DNA of 38,905 nucleotides from Mesotaenium endlicherianum (GCA_009602735.1 WELA01008199.1:1571-40475); one strand, 5' to 3'; positions 10,932 through 21,270 are shown, counted from the stretch's first letter. Numbers and translations are program-made. Notes: generated from the sequence alone by a model not told the origin.

Positions 10932-12147
10932 TGAAATGAATCGGCTTACCAAATAGGCGATTAACAATTAATTAAGATATTTATATCAGCAAGTAATCTT
11001 TATGGTATTTTCCGTTAATTGATTAAACAGCAAAGGACAACACACTAGCAGTGGACAATACTCGCAAGTCAAATGCAAGTAAACTAGCATTACTAATGCA
11101 ATTAGTAGACTCATACATAAGCAAGGCTAGAAGACAGTGCATATCAATGGCTTCTTGCCTTGGATCAGATATCTCTCAGTAAGCAGTACAAGAGAGTTGG
11201 CCTCGTTTCCGAATGCCGATGTAGTGATTTGAGTTATTATATATTAGTTTTCATATATTTTAATGTTTTCAAATATATTTGGAGTAGTATTGTGTGGAGT
11301 CAAGTGTGAACAGGTACTCTAGTAACTTGGTTCATGTTCTTTGAACCTTCCAAGGCATTTTCGAAGTTAGAGGAAAGACCTAGAAAAACTCCATGTGGCA
11401 AAAGTCAAATGTGCCATTTTTAGGTCAAAAGGACATGTGTACATTATTCTAGAAAGAGGTGGCAAGTTTTGGGATGTGTTGGGTGCCAACACATCAACAT
11501 ACACCTTCCTAGAAATTACTTATGTAGCAAGTATATAAACAAGAGCTAGAACATAGAAAGACATTCCAGAATCACTCTTGTACTTGCCAAAATCCAGAAA
11601 TATATTAACTTTCAAGAAGCCATCTCTCTTTCAAGAAGCTACCACTTGTGTTCAAAGATCCTTGTCTTGAATAAAGTATTCTCATTTACTAAGTACTTTA
11701 TCTATCTGTTTCACTACAGCCGAACTCAAAAGCAATATCTAGCATATGTACGTGGAATGAGTTTACTGTTCAACGGCCAGTGCGATGGCACCGCCTACCC
11801 GGGAGTTAATCGCGTTGGTAGGACCTCGGTTAACCAGATCCACCGCCATCTCCCATCATCCCGAATCGCCATCCATCCTAAGGATGTCATCTGGCCATTC
11901 ATCTAGCACACTACACTTAAATGCATATCTAGACAGTTCGCTGATACCGAGTACGGAAGGCAGCTGGCTGGCAAAGAATGTGTCAGCAAGCTGACCTAAG
12001 TTGACTTCAGCCTGCTGCTCTCGGCTGAGTCATTAAGCCGATTATGTTATAAAGTCCAGAAGACTCAACATTAACTAAAGTTCAGCAGGCTGAACTTATT
12101 TAACTATTATATGAATATTATATCAACCAATATACTGATTCAGTACA
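10932..12147 (-). mobile_element. LTR (family of 19720-20439), interrupted by a solo LTR
   Basis: Plus-strand ends are tgaaatgaatc...gattcagtaca, a TG...CA LTR with imperfect inverted ends. Without the 499-bp insertion and its 5-bp duplication it is about 712 bp, close to the 720-bp copy at 19720-20439 and roughly 88-90% identical by eye. On the minus strand the purine tract AAGGAGGAGGGAT lies directly before it, so I read it as a 3' LTR of a minus-strand element. The bases outside its two ends (ggagc and atccc) are not a target duplication, so it is not a clean solo LTR. It truncates the DIRS-like recombinase. Confidence 0.75.
11220..11718 (+). mobile_element. Solo LTR with perfect 5-bp target duplication
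   Basis: A 499-bp insertion in the LTR at 10932-12147, defined by comparison with the uninterrupted copy at 19720-20439. It begins TGTAGTGA and ends TCACTACA, perfect 8-bp inverted ends, and is flanked by gccga at 11215-11219 and 11719-11723. It holds a TATA-like tataaac and an aataaag signal near its 3' side, as expected of an LTR promoter and poly(A) region in plus orientation. No internal region remains, so it arose by LTR-LTR recombination. Family probably copia- or gypsy-type; not resolved. Confidence 0.85.
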
Positions 12148-12160
12148 ATCCCTCCTCCTT
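12148..12160 (-). other. Polypurine tract next to the 10932-12147 LTR
   Basis: The minus strand reads AAGGAGGAGGGAT immediately before the LTR start TGTACTGAATC. This is the expected position and composition of the plus-strand-synthesis primer of an LTR retrotransposon. Confidence 0.6.
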
Positions 12161-12175
12161 AACATGTTGTCGCCT

Positions 12176-12478
12176 CTACAACACTAACACTAGTAACAGC
12201 GTGCTGTTCCTTACGACCCAACTCCTCTGTTCATCTTCAGCCTGCTGCTTCCGCCTCTCCTCGGCTTGCCTCTCCTCTTCCGCCTTCTTGGCCTCCTCTG
12301 CAGCTTTTCTGGCCTGTTCCTCCTCCTCCTTCTTCTTCTGTGCCTCCCGCTGTTGTTGAAGTCGTTGTGATCCCCGAGCGGAGATGGAGGATGATTCGAT
12401 GTCGCTGCGGAATTGCAAGTATTCTGCATGTGCCTCTTCCGCTCTTCTCTTCCTCTTAAGTTCCAACCTCTGAGTCAT
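12176..12478 (-). CDS. Coiled-coil ORF, possibly a truncated retrotransposon gag start
   Basis: ATG at 12478 opens a 100-codon frame. After MTQRLELKRKRRAEEAHAEY it becomes a Glu/Lys/Ala/Gln-rich heptad-like coiled coil (EEEEQARKAAEEAKKAEEER), and then stops in a hydrophobic VRNSTLLLVLVL tail. It follows an LTR-like segment (12535-12705), so it may be the N-terminus of another element's Gag cut by the next LTR. Alternatively it is a third ORF between integrase and 3' LTR. The last 12 or so residues may be out-of-context sequence across a junction near 12215. Confidence 0.35.
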   Translation of the reverse strand: MTQRLELKRKRRAEEAHAEYLQFRSDIESSSISARGSQRLQQQREAQKKKEEEEQARKAAEEAKKAEEERQAEERRKQQAEDEQRSWVVRNSTLLLVLVL

Positions 12479-12534
12479 CCTGCTCAATCATACACACGAT
12501 GCAGTCAGTGAAGTCATGATACTTTGCTGCTACT

Positions 12535-12705
12535 GAGTGTCCGTGGTTAAGAAGAACGTGATAGGGAGAGTCCCGAGTGTGTAGTATCTTGTGTGTGAGT
12601 GAGTATAAAAGAGATTTGAGTTAGAGAGAAAAAGTGAGTATGACCGCTGATTCAGTATGTAGAATGGTTATAAAATTCGCATGAATGATCCCGAAACGGA
12701 ACACA
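12535..12705 (-). mobile_element. Short LTR-like segment
   Basis: On the minus strand a purine tract (TTGGAGGGAG, near 12706-12716) is followed by TGTGTTCCGTTTCGGG, then a TATA-like TTTTATACTCAC (about 12597-12610). The segment ends at CAGCA followed by AAGTATCATGAC, which resembles a decayed tRNA-Met primer site (TGGTATCAGAGC). This could be the chromovirus 3' LTR. There is no second copy in the window to confirm the limits. Confidence 0.3.
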
Positions 12706-12737
12706 CTCCCTCCAACTTAATTTTAAAGGTGGGCTGC

Positions 12738-12775
12738 CTGTCACAACTGTCACTATCTGTCACTAACTGTCACAT
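12738..12775 (+). repeat. Short tandem repeat of ctgtcac
   Basis: Four copies of ctgtcac separated by 3-4 variable bases. The repeat lies between the chromodomain stop and the LTR-like segment. On the minus strand it reads gtgacag repeats directly after a purine tract (TTGGAGGGGAA). Confidence 0.8.
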
Positions 12776-12901
12776 TCCCCTCCAACTTATATGGAGACAG
12801 GACCTCCTGTGACCTGTCCATGTTCACTGAAATGACAGCTAGGGAGGGGTGCCAGCCGCCCGAAGGTGGAACCGTTTTAACGCCCCTTTGGCATTGGTCA
12901 G

Positions 12902-13580
12902 CTAGTCTTTAAAATCCCAAGCGTCCCCAAAGGCATCGTAACCCTTCCATCCGACCAGGTACTTTATGACATATTTAGACGATCGACGGACAGAGCGAGC
13001 GTCTAAAATCTCCTGGACCTCATATTCCTCAGGGTCACCATCCCGAACAGCGGGGACCGGTCCCGGTTGGACAGGTAACCGACCTGTGAACAGTGTGTCA
13101 CCTTTTATGTACGGTTCCTGGGTGGAGACATTAAAGACTGGGTGACCCTTGTATTCTGTGACATGTTCAACTTGAAAGCATTCTGACCGACACGGCGCAC
13201 CACCGAGTATGGACCGACCCAGACCGGACCAAGCTTTTTCTTGACCACACCAGGCAAGTACAGGTGTTGAGAATGTAGTTTGACCAAATCGCCTTCAGAA
13301 AATGTCAGTTCTCGACGGTGCTGATTAGCGTATGTTTGTTGGTTTTCCTGAGCTTTGTGCAGGTTCTGTTGGACTTCTGACAGGGTGTCAGCAAACTCTT
13401 GGGTTAACTGGAAGGAGACCGAACTGTCAATCTCTTTAGGGTGAGTTAAAGACTCCCCTAGTACATCTAAAGGAGACTTAGGGACTCTACCCAGGCTGAG
13501 TTCAAAAGGAGTCTTGCCCGTTGACGCGTGCACCGCACTGTTGACCGCAAACTGGATTCGAGGCAACAGATCATCCCAAT
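12902..13580 (-). pseudogene. Chromovirus integrase C-terminus with chromodomain, broken
   Basis: The frame from 13580 continues the integrase interrupted at 18214 (WDDLLPRIQFAVNSAVH, GKTPFEL). It includes the GPY/F module (LGPVWVGPYSVVRRVGQNAFKL) typical of Ty3/gypsy integrases. A frameshift near 13155-13165 moves the frame. The new frame encodes a chromodomain ending at a TAG (12902-12904): EEYEVQEILDARS, KYVIKYLVGWKGY, AWDF. Chromodomains on integrase define chromoviruses and are thought to steer insertion to heterochromatin. The remainder of integrase is at 18214-18690, beyond the nested 4.6-kb insertion. Confidence 0.9.
13576..13580 (+). repeat. Target-site duplication (ccaat), left copy
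   Basis: The same five bases occur at 18214-18218 immediately after the right LTR. Removing one copy and the element joins the integrase reading frame without a break (…DNW then DDLLPR…), proving the insertion event. Confidence 0.95.
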
Positions 13581-14289
13581 TGTAAGGTTATCAGAGTGTA
13601 GTTTGTATCTTTCTAGCATTTCATATACATAGAGAGTGATTTTAAAAGAACTTTGGCTTTTATTTCAAGTCATTTGGACAAGTATTGAGAAAGTTTGGAA
13701 TTTTGGGAGTTTTTACTGGGTTTTTAGTGTCACAGATTCAATTTAGTGACAAGGACAAGTCTAGTGACGAAAATTTCGGTTGGAGTCCAGAAAGTAGGAC
13801 ATTGAATCATGAGGGTTCCAGAAACTACGTACGATTACGTAGAGTGCCAAAGTGATTGTGGAAATTCTAGAAACTCCGTGAGGAGTTAGTGGATTGTGTA
13901 GTAGAATATTCTAGAGCGTGATTGTGTGCGTGTGAGTGTGCTAGCTTGTCCAACTAGGCAAGGTCACCTACATGGAAGGAGCCATAGTAGAAGGTTATGG
14001 AGGTAGTTTGCTAGAGAGGACACTTAGAGTTGAAGCATAAAAAGAGGGAGCCTAGTCTACTCTTGTCGAGTCTAGTCTAACTTTCTTATCTTGTAACGAC
14101 TTTTCTTAATAAAGTGAGTTCTTTTCCACTCCTCTCTCATGTAGCCCTCTAACTCTTGCAAGGGTGGCATACCACCAGGCCACTCCACCTTGTGTATGCA
14201 ACTAGGAAAGGTCCTCGTGCACGCTTCCACTCGCGGGTGAGGGTGCGTGAGTGTGTGTGGGCGCACTCCCCGCACCCTTCCCCCTCTCA
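13581..14289 (+). repeat. Left LTR of the nested element
   Basis: Starts tgtaaggttatc and ends ccccctctca. Contains an aataaag poly(A)-type signal at 14106-14113 that the right LTR has lost through a deletion. The pair with 17515-18213 defines the element. Confidence 0.95.
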
Positions 14290-14291
14290 CA

Positions 14292-14303
14292 TGGTATCGG
14301 AGC
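14292..14303 (+). other. Primer-binding site (initiator tRNA-Met type)
   Basis: tggtatcggagc, two bases after the left LTR. It matches 11 of 12 bases of tggtatcagagc, the complement of the 3' end of plant initiator tRNA-Met used by many copia-type elements. Confidence 0.85.
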
Positions 14304-17300
14304 TACCTAGTTGCTTCATTTGGAGGAGGAGCTTTGGTTGGTGATGTTGTAGGGGTGTAGAGAGGGTAGAGAGGAGAAGCAAGAAAAGTTGCTAAGACCA
14401 GCCATGAAGACGTTGATGCAAGCTAGCATCTCACTCTCTTGAAGGAGGGAGGAGATGGGAAGAGGGAGGTGCTCCAAGAAGTGTTAACTTGGATGCAACC
14501 AGATTTTTGTACGTCTTCTTTAAAGTATAAAAAGGTTGCCCAAGCATGGTAGTAATATAAGTAATATAGAGCAGCCTTTGCTTGAGTATGGAGACATATG
14601 AGCATGAAGAAAATATGGGGTTCACACGGCTGGATTTTTACTTGAAGATGCAAGCTCTTTAGTGTTAAGCTCTTTCTTTGAGGGGGGCTTAGCATAGAGG
14701 TGATAGTGGCTAGGAAGGAGTGTGTGCCCATCTTTATTTCAGATCTTAAATGAAGGTGAAGCAGATTTTAAGGGTAGGCAACCAGGGACTTAGCAAGCAT
14801 GTGTACTTGCAAGTCTAGGAGCTTTGGCGAGCATAGCACTCATAAGCTCAAGAGGAGCTCATGAGAAGCTCAAGAGAGGGTGCACCGAGGTGTTGCACCA
14901 AGTTGGCCAAGTATGTGGCCAGATTTGGGTTGCCTTGCATCACTCCTACATAGCCACTGGATATTGTTGGCCAGCCATGATGGAGCTTGGTCATTCTTAT
15001 GGAGATTGATGAAGCCTCAAGTGAAGAAAAGCGCCGTGGAGAAGGCTTAATGCAAGAAGAAGTGATGCAGATTTTTCTTCAAGCAAGATAAGTGGAGATG
15101 GAGCCTTTCAAGTTTAGATTTTTCTTTTTTTTATGGAGGAGACTACTATGAAGTACTTATGTTTGAGAGCTATAATGAAGACAAGCCTATGGTCTGGAAG
15201 AAGAAGCAAGGTATGAAGTTGGTGCAAGAGGCTAGTGCAAGAGATGTCTCCCACTTGAGGTGTGTGTGCCACTAGTTGTGTGATGGCATAGTTAAGGGGC
15301 AGATTTTGGTGCATCTATGGAAGCTCTTCATGTGAAAGTAGAGCACCAAGGCAAGCTGAGTTTAGTAGTAAGAAGTGTCATTGGGGTGACCAAGGCTAGA
15401 GTGCACTCAAGAAGCTAAGCATGTGGAAGGAGTTGCACAAAGAGAGTAGCCTATCCTCTAGTGCTTTAGTGCACGGGTGAAGTGAAGACCAAGGAGGAGT
15501 ATGGTCAAGTGAAGATAGTGAAATAGGTGGAGGTAGAAAAGACCACAAGTAGCTATCTTCAGCCCGCTAGCAAAGAAGCGACACGGGAAGGTGAAGGTGA
15601 AGAAGAAGCGCTTGTGTTGGTGACCTTGGCCCGGTCATCGCATGTAGCAAGCGTGCCTCCTAACAACCTTGGCGAGCGCGCATCGCCGGTGGAGCAAGTA
15701 GAGGTGTATGATCCCCTTGCTCATATGTAGAGCAGACCCCAACTGCTCAAGTGGAGGAGCTCCTAGAAAGTGAGCTCAAGAGAAGCCCGCTTGCAAGACA
15801 AAGTGTGTGCGAGCACAAGATGAGGTGCAAGCACTAAGACTATGTGCGTTTGCCCAAGTTATGGAGCTCATGGAGGCATTCCAGATGTGTTTCTTGGAGC
15901 CTTGTGTGAAGGCTGACCTTCAAGAAGAGCCAAGAGTATGTGGGAGTGAGCATCTAGTCAGGAAGGAGACTATGATGGAGTTTGGTGCACCACGAGCGGG
16001 ACTACGCGCTCATGCCTTGTGAACAATATTATCGTCGCTTGATGGACTTTATGGATATGGACCTATGAGGAGGAGACCAAGTGTAATGGGGCTGATATGT
16101 TCTGCCTAAGATGGAGATATATGACAAAGACCTGTGCATGAAGCTAATAGAATCAGCGCCTATACAAGCAAGCACGAGAGAGGCGTAAAATCTGCACCTG
16201 GACACTCGAGTGGTAAGCGCCTTACCTTCATGATGAAGGGCGGGAGTGCTATAGTTGTTTATAGTGCTTGTAAGCAAGGTCAAACCAGTCCCATGAGTTC
16301 AATTGTAAGTAACAGATGTGAAGTGGAAAGAGGCTTGAGAGCAGGAGCTTGGAAGATACTCAAATCTGTCTGTGTTTGAGGGTTTTACGGGTAGGCGAGC
16401 GCGAGGGTAAAAGCTGGCAGATTTTGGCTACTTTTTGCCTACTTAGGAGATAGTGGGTAATATTTTCACTAGAAGTCCTACATGATGTGAGAGGCCTAGT
16501 ATGAGGCCTGCCTTGAGTCATAGTCAAGTTTCAGAATCAGGGGTTTAAGCATGTGTCATTTGTAGGCGCGGGAGCTTTATCCATGTTGCGCGCGTGTGCG
16601 TCCTACGAGCGTGAGGCACAAAGTGACGATCTCGTTTGAGTGTTAGACTTAAATTCAGATTCTGAAACTTTATGGAGAGGTAGTCCTATGGGTTCAGATT
16701 TAGAAAAAGTAATTTTTTTATGTTAATTTAAATCCTGACAATGCCACATGGCGATCTGCTGGACTGCCGTGCGAGCCACATGTGTGAGGCAAAGCGCAAT
16801 CTGATTTCATGATCATAGACTTAAAATCAGGGGAAACAAAGCATACCAGTGAGTTCAGAGGGGTGAGACTATGTAGATTGCACAACTTGCAGGCTAAAAA
16901 TGTCAGAAAAAGTCAGGGGGGTGCCACTTGGCGTCTTAAGAGGTCACCACGAGTCACGCACACAAGTGAGAGAGTGCAATACCTCTACAAGGAGTATGGC
17001 TTAGAGCTAGAGGTAGCTAAGTGTACCAGGAGGTTCAAGAACATAGTGGAGTCAAGTTCATGATGTAATCTGGTCAAAATTATAAGAGCACCACGAGTAA
17101 GCCACATGGCGCAACGAGGAGTTGCCACTTGTCCAAGAGGGCGGAGAATGAGTATTTTGGCGATTTGGCGAACTATTATGCCTTGGATCCAGCTTTGGAG
17201 TATGTGGAGATGATGGAGGGAGTATGTTACAGCCCTCATGAAGATATTGGCCTACTCCAAGACGAAGGAGTTGAAGAGAAGATGCACTCGTGTTAGTAGA

Positions 17301-17500
17301 CGTCATGTGTGGAGCCAACGTATGCGATGGAACTTTTACTTAAAGGAGCAAGTTTGGAGTATTGATTATCATCTTGGAGCCTGTTCAAGACCAGCAAATT
17401 ATATAATAAATGTGTATGTGTGTTTTTTTAGCGTATATGTGAGCTCGATGCCTCATATCACGTCACTTATGCTTAGTATGCGCCGAGGACGTCGCATCTT
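14304..17500 (+). other. Interior of the nested element, no recognisable gene
   Basis: About 3.2 kb rich in agctca/gaag words. Short frames such as 15527-15730 and 15807-16022 have no known domain and are interrupted on either side. I see no Gag zinc knuckle, protease DTG, integrase triad or YxDD motif. Confidence 0.6.
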
Positions 17501-17514
17501 GAGGAGGGGGATGA
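17501..17514 (+). other. Polypurine tract of the nested element
   Basis: gaggagggggatga directly before the right LTR, the expected position for plus-strand priming. Confidence 0.85.
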
Positions 17515-18213
17515 TGTAAGGTAATCAAAGTGTGGTTTTTATCTTTCTAGCATTTTATATACATAGAGTGTGATTTTAAAAGAACTTTGGCTTTTATTTC
17601 AAGTCATTTGGACAAGTATTGAGAAAGTTATGAATTTTGGGAGTTTTTAGTGGGTTTTTAGTGTCACAGATTCAATTTAGTGACAAGGACAGGTCCAGGG
17701 CGAAAATTTCGGTTGGAGTCCAGAAAGTAGAACATTGAATCATGAGGGTTCCAGAAACTACGTACGATTACGTAGAGTGCCAAAGTGATTGTGGAAATTC
17801 TAGAAACTCCGTGAGGAGTTAGTGGATTGTATAGTAGAATATTCTAGAGCGTGATTGTGTGCGTGTGGGTGTGCTAGCTTGTCCAACTAGGCAAGGTCAC
17901 CTACATGGAAGGAGCCATAGTAGAAGGTTATGGAGGTAGTTTGCTAGAGAGGACACTTAGAGTTGAAGCATAAAAAGAGGAAGTCTAGTCTAGTCTTGTC
18001 GAGTCTAGTCTAACTTTCTTATCTTGTAACGACTAAAGTGAGTTCTTTTCCACTCCTCTCTCATGTAGCCCTCTAACTCTCGCAAGGGTGGCATACCACC
18101 AGGCCACTCCACCTTGTATATGCAACTAGGAAAGGTCCTCGTGCACGCTTCCACTCGCGGGTGAGAGTGCGTGAGTGTGTGTGGGCGCACTCCCCACACC
18201 CTTCCCCCTTTCA
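17515..18213 (+). repeat. Right LTR of the nested element
   Basis: Starts tgtaaggtaatc and ends ccccctttca, followed by the ccaat duplication. It is 10 bp shorter than the left LTR, mainly through loss of the ttcttaataa stretch. Confidence 0.95.
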
Positions 18214-19215
18214 CCAATTGTCTTGTTTTTGGTTAATATAGGCTCTCAGCACCTCTTGCAAAACTCGGTTAGTTCTTTCAGTCTGCCCATTAGTCTGAGG
18301 GTGATTTGCTGTGCAGAGCAACTGTTTGACTCCCATTAACCCCATTAGAGCTCTCCAGAACTTAGAGGTAAATTTTGAGTCTCTGTCTGAGATGATATGA
18401 AAGGGTAGCCCATATTGGCATACTACATGGTTGAAGAACTGTCATGCTGTTTCGAGTGCAGTTACTTTGACAGTTGTGGGGATGAAAACGACCATTTTTG
18501 TCAATTTATCTACGACTACTAGTATCGAATCATGCCCATTGGCAGTTCGTGGCAGTGTTACCGTCCAGTCCATGGTTATTGTTTCCCGGCGTCCAGCTGG
18601 GATGGGCAGCGGTTGTAAGAGACCCCTCGGGGGTGTGTGTCGAGACTTAAATCTTTGACACTGATCACAGGACTTCACATATTTCAAGACCTCCCGAGGT
18701 AATCCCTCTCAATGATAATGTTTTGCCAGTTTGCTTACAGTTTTGGCCTGCCCCAAATGCCCACCCAGTAAACTGTCATGTGCTTTACTCAATAAAAGGG
18801 ACCGTATTTCCAAGTTATTAGGAATGACCAGTTTTAGCCTGCCTGAAGTGGTTTCAGTCACCCAGACCCCTCCCTTAAGTGCAGTAGCAGGACTCACACC
18901 ATCGGTGGGGCTGGGCTCAAATGTTGGGTCAGAAAGGTAGGCTTTCCTAAATTGTTCTAGGAAGGACTTTTTCACCTTTAGTGAAGTGAGTGCACAAAGG
19001 ACTTTATCTACTGCATGCTGATTAAAGTTCCTCTCTTGCAAGTCAGGTCTTCTAAAGAGTGCATCAGCAGGATTCAACTTCCCTCGTTTGTAGTCAATCT
19101 GGACTTGAAACTGCTCCAGCATCTGGCTCCAACGGTTCTCCCTCCTTGACAGCTTGGACTTCTTCTGAAAGTGAGTCAAAGATAGATGATTTGTAATCAC
19201 CTTAAAAGCTTTACT
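18214..19215 (-). pseudogene. Chromovirus RNase H end and integrase N-terminus/core, broken
   Basis: Reading leftwards from 19215: the RNase H end (AFKVITNHLSLTHF, with the usual TDH changed to TNH, then YKRGKLNPADALFRR), and the integrase zinc-binding region (HDSLLGGHLGQAK ... CDQCQRFK). The catalytic core follows: first Asp in TITMDWTVTLP, second Asp in HIISDRDSKF, Glu in HPQTNGQTERTNR. In-frame stops lie near 18707 (TGA, probably from Trp) and at 18442 (TGA). It joins 13580-12902 across the nested element. The same frame continues upstream into gag-like sequence, without protease or RT. Confidence 0.88.
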
Positions 19216-21122
19216 ATGTAAGTATGCACTCTACTGTTTATTATACTCATACTCATATTCATCACCCTGATCATCCTCAGCCTGGTCTCCTTCAATTGCA
19301 TTGTAGGAACCGTGGGGCTTTTTGACAACCTTAGACACCAAAGCATTACTCTAGCGCTTGTGATTGAATTGCTGCTGATCCCAAGCATCATTATCCTGGA
19401 TCAAGTCAGCCCGTTTCTCATATTTCTTTTTAGCAAAATGACCAAAGACTTCGAATTTTAAGCCATACCTGAAGTATGCTATCCTATACCGCCCTGGCAA
19501 GTCTGGCTGCTTCATCATGTTCTCCTGAAACTTTTGAGCAAATTTAGCTACTGAAGTGGTCTGCTTCAGTGTCAAGAAGATCATCGCATAGATAGCTTTC
19601 TCCTGCTGATTGATCTCATCAAACTTCTCATGCGGTTTCTCGTCAAACTCTACCCAAGTAGGGTCACCGAGTTGTTGAGCCTTACGCCCTCCTTTCCAAT
19701 ACAGCCACCAGTCTGCTGCTGAAATGAATCGACTTACCAAATAGGCGATTAACAATAAATAAAGATCTTTATATCAGCAAGTAATCTTTATGGTATTTCC
19801 GTTAACTGGTTTAACGGCAAAGGACAATACACTAGCAGGGAATAATACTCGTAAGTCAAATGCGAGTAAACTAGCATCAATGATGCAAATCAGTAAACTC
19901 ATACATAAGCAAGGTTAGAAGACAGTGCGTATCAATGGCTTCTCGCCTTGGATTCAGATCTCTCTCAGTAAGCTGTACAAGAGAGTTGGCCTCGTTTCCG
20001 AATGCCGAACTCGAGAGCAATGCCTAGCATATGTACATGGAATGAGTTTACTGTTCAACGGTCAGTGCGATGGCACCGCCTACCCGGGAGTTAACCACGT
20101 TGGTAGGACCTCGGTTAACCAAATCCACCGCCATCTCCCATCATCCCGAATCGCCATCCATCATAGGGATGTCATCTGGCCATTCATCTAGCATACCACA
20201 CTTAGATGCATATCGAGGCAGTTCGCTGCTACCGAGTACGGAAGTCAGCTGGCTGTCAAAGAATGTGTCAGCAAGCTGACTTAAGGTGACCTCAGCCTGC
20301 TACTTCCGGCCAAGTCATTAAACTGATATTAAGTGTAAAGTCCAGCAGACTGATTGTTAACTAGAGTTCAGCAGGCTGAACTTATTTGACTATATTATCT
20401 AAATGAATATTAGATCGACCAGTATACTGATTCATTACAATTGCATTGTCTTTCAGTAGAGCACCAGTGTGCCTGACCTTCTCGTAATCCTGCAATTCTG
20501 GGTAGTTCTCCAGCCACTTCTCAACATCAGCGAGAAACTTGATCAGGTAATACTTTGTGTTCCCCTCAGGATTATAATCCTAGGGAGGTTTTGGCTTGGG
20601 CTTACTAGGCCCTCTACCACCACTACCAGTGGTTTGAGAACCCAGTTGGTCTCTGTCCCGCAATAGACACATTATGATTCTTCTGTCCTCCTGTTGGGAC
20701 TGATACATGCTCGTCATTTGCATGAACAATGTTCCCAAATTCACACTCTGAGGTGGGAGTCTAGCAAATACAGCAGTAGCAGTGGCATTCACTCGCTGAG
20801 TAGTGTCCCCAATAGTCCCTCTTGCTCCTGCAGCAGCAATTCCTGCCGCATTCAGCCGGTCACGAATTTGACCTAGGGGCACATTGACTTGTACAGCAGG
20901 AGGTGGGTTTAGAACATTGGCCCTTGATGCCATAAGTTCTTCGACAGTGCGCTCGTCCGCTGGCTGTCCTTCCCTCCTTTCTGTATCTTTAGCAGCCGCC
21001 AACTTGGACGTCCCTGATGCTGTAGCCCAAACTATGGGCAAATGAAAATCTGCTTGAGGATAAGAGCCATACGTGCTTCACCTGCAGCAGTCACTGGCAT
21101 AAGCTGCTTGAGCCATAGCCAT
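19216..21122 (-). pseudogene. Ty3/gypsy gag, broken and interrupted by a solo LTR
   Basis: Likely start ATG at 21122 (MAMAQAAYAS). A TGA follows at 21078-21080 and a TAG at 20580-20582. The N-terminal part is Ala/Thr/Gln-rich. The Gag core begins at YNPEGNTKYYLIKFLADVEKWLENYPEL and ends at ALLKDNA, where the LTR at 19720-20439 intervenes. It resumes with ADWWLYWKGG, PTWVEFDEKPHEKFDE, TLKQTTSVAKFAQKF and a YFRYGLKFEV motif, the pattern of the retrotransposon Gag domain. After a TAG at 19351 the same frame goes on through an acidic tail to RNase H at about 19215. Protease and RT are deleted. No 5' LTR is seen to the right. Confidence 0.75.
19720..20439 (-). mobile_element. Solo LTR inserted in gag (same family as 10932-12147)
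   Basis: 720 bp with imperfect inverted ends (TGAAATGAATC / GATTCATTACA). It interrupts the Gag reading frame between ...KDNA and ADWW.... The flanking five bases, gctgc (19715-19719) and attgc (20440-20444), agree at three positions. The two differences are transitions, so they look like a decayed target duplication. It uninterruptedly covers the segment that is split in the 10932-12147 copy. Confidence 0.85.
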
Positions 21123-21202
21123 CCCCGACGATGCTAGCGATGCCCCCCATGGCCAAGAGCAAATTTTAGCAGCTTTTAGATGCAATGTAGTAACATTATA
21201 AT

Positions 21203-21270
21203 GTAGTACGACCCGTAGGAGCCGCTACCTAGATGAGACCCAACTTCTACGCTAACCACTAGACTAGCCT
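21203..21270 (-). other. tRNA-like (Pol III box A/B-like) segment
   Basis: The minus strand has TAGTCTAGTGGTTAGCG, close to a box A (positions 21256-21266 for TAGTCTAGTGG). About 50 bases on, GGGTCGTACTAC (21203-21214) faintly resembles a box B. A cloverleaf does not fold convincingly by eye, so this is at best a tRNA-derived SINE head or chance. Confidence 0.2.

Larger units (their letters stand above)
13581..18213 (+). mobile_element. Complete non-autonomous copia-type LTR retrotransposon, 4.6 kb
   Basis: Left LTR 13581-14289, primer-binding site 14292-14303, purine tract 17501-17514, right LTR 17515-18213 and a perfect 5-bp target duplication (ccaat). The LTRs differ at about 25 of 700 positions plus a small indel near 14102, about 96% identity by eye. 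The 3.2-kb interior has many stops. No protease, integrase or RT motif is readable in any frame; the longest plausible frames are 60-90 codons without domains. It therefore fits the large non-autonomous (LARD-like) class, which depends on enzymes made elsewhere. Copia assignment is from the primer site and LTR style only. It splits the chromovirus integrase. Confidence 0.9.
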
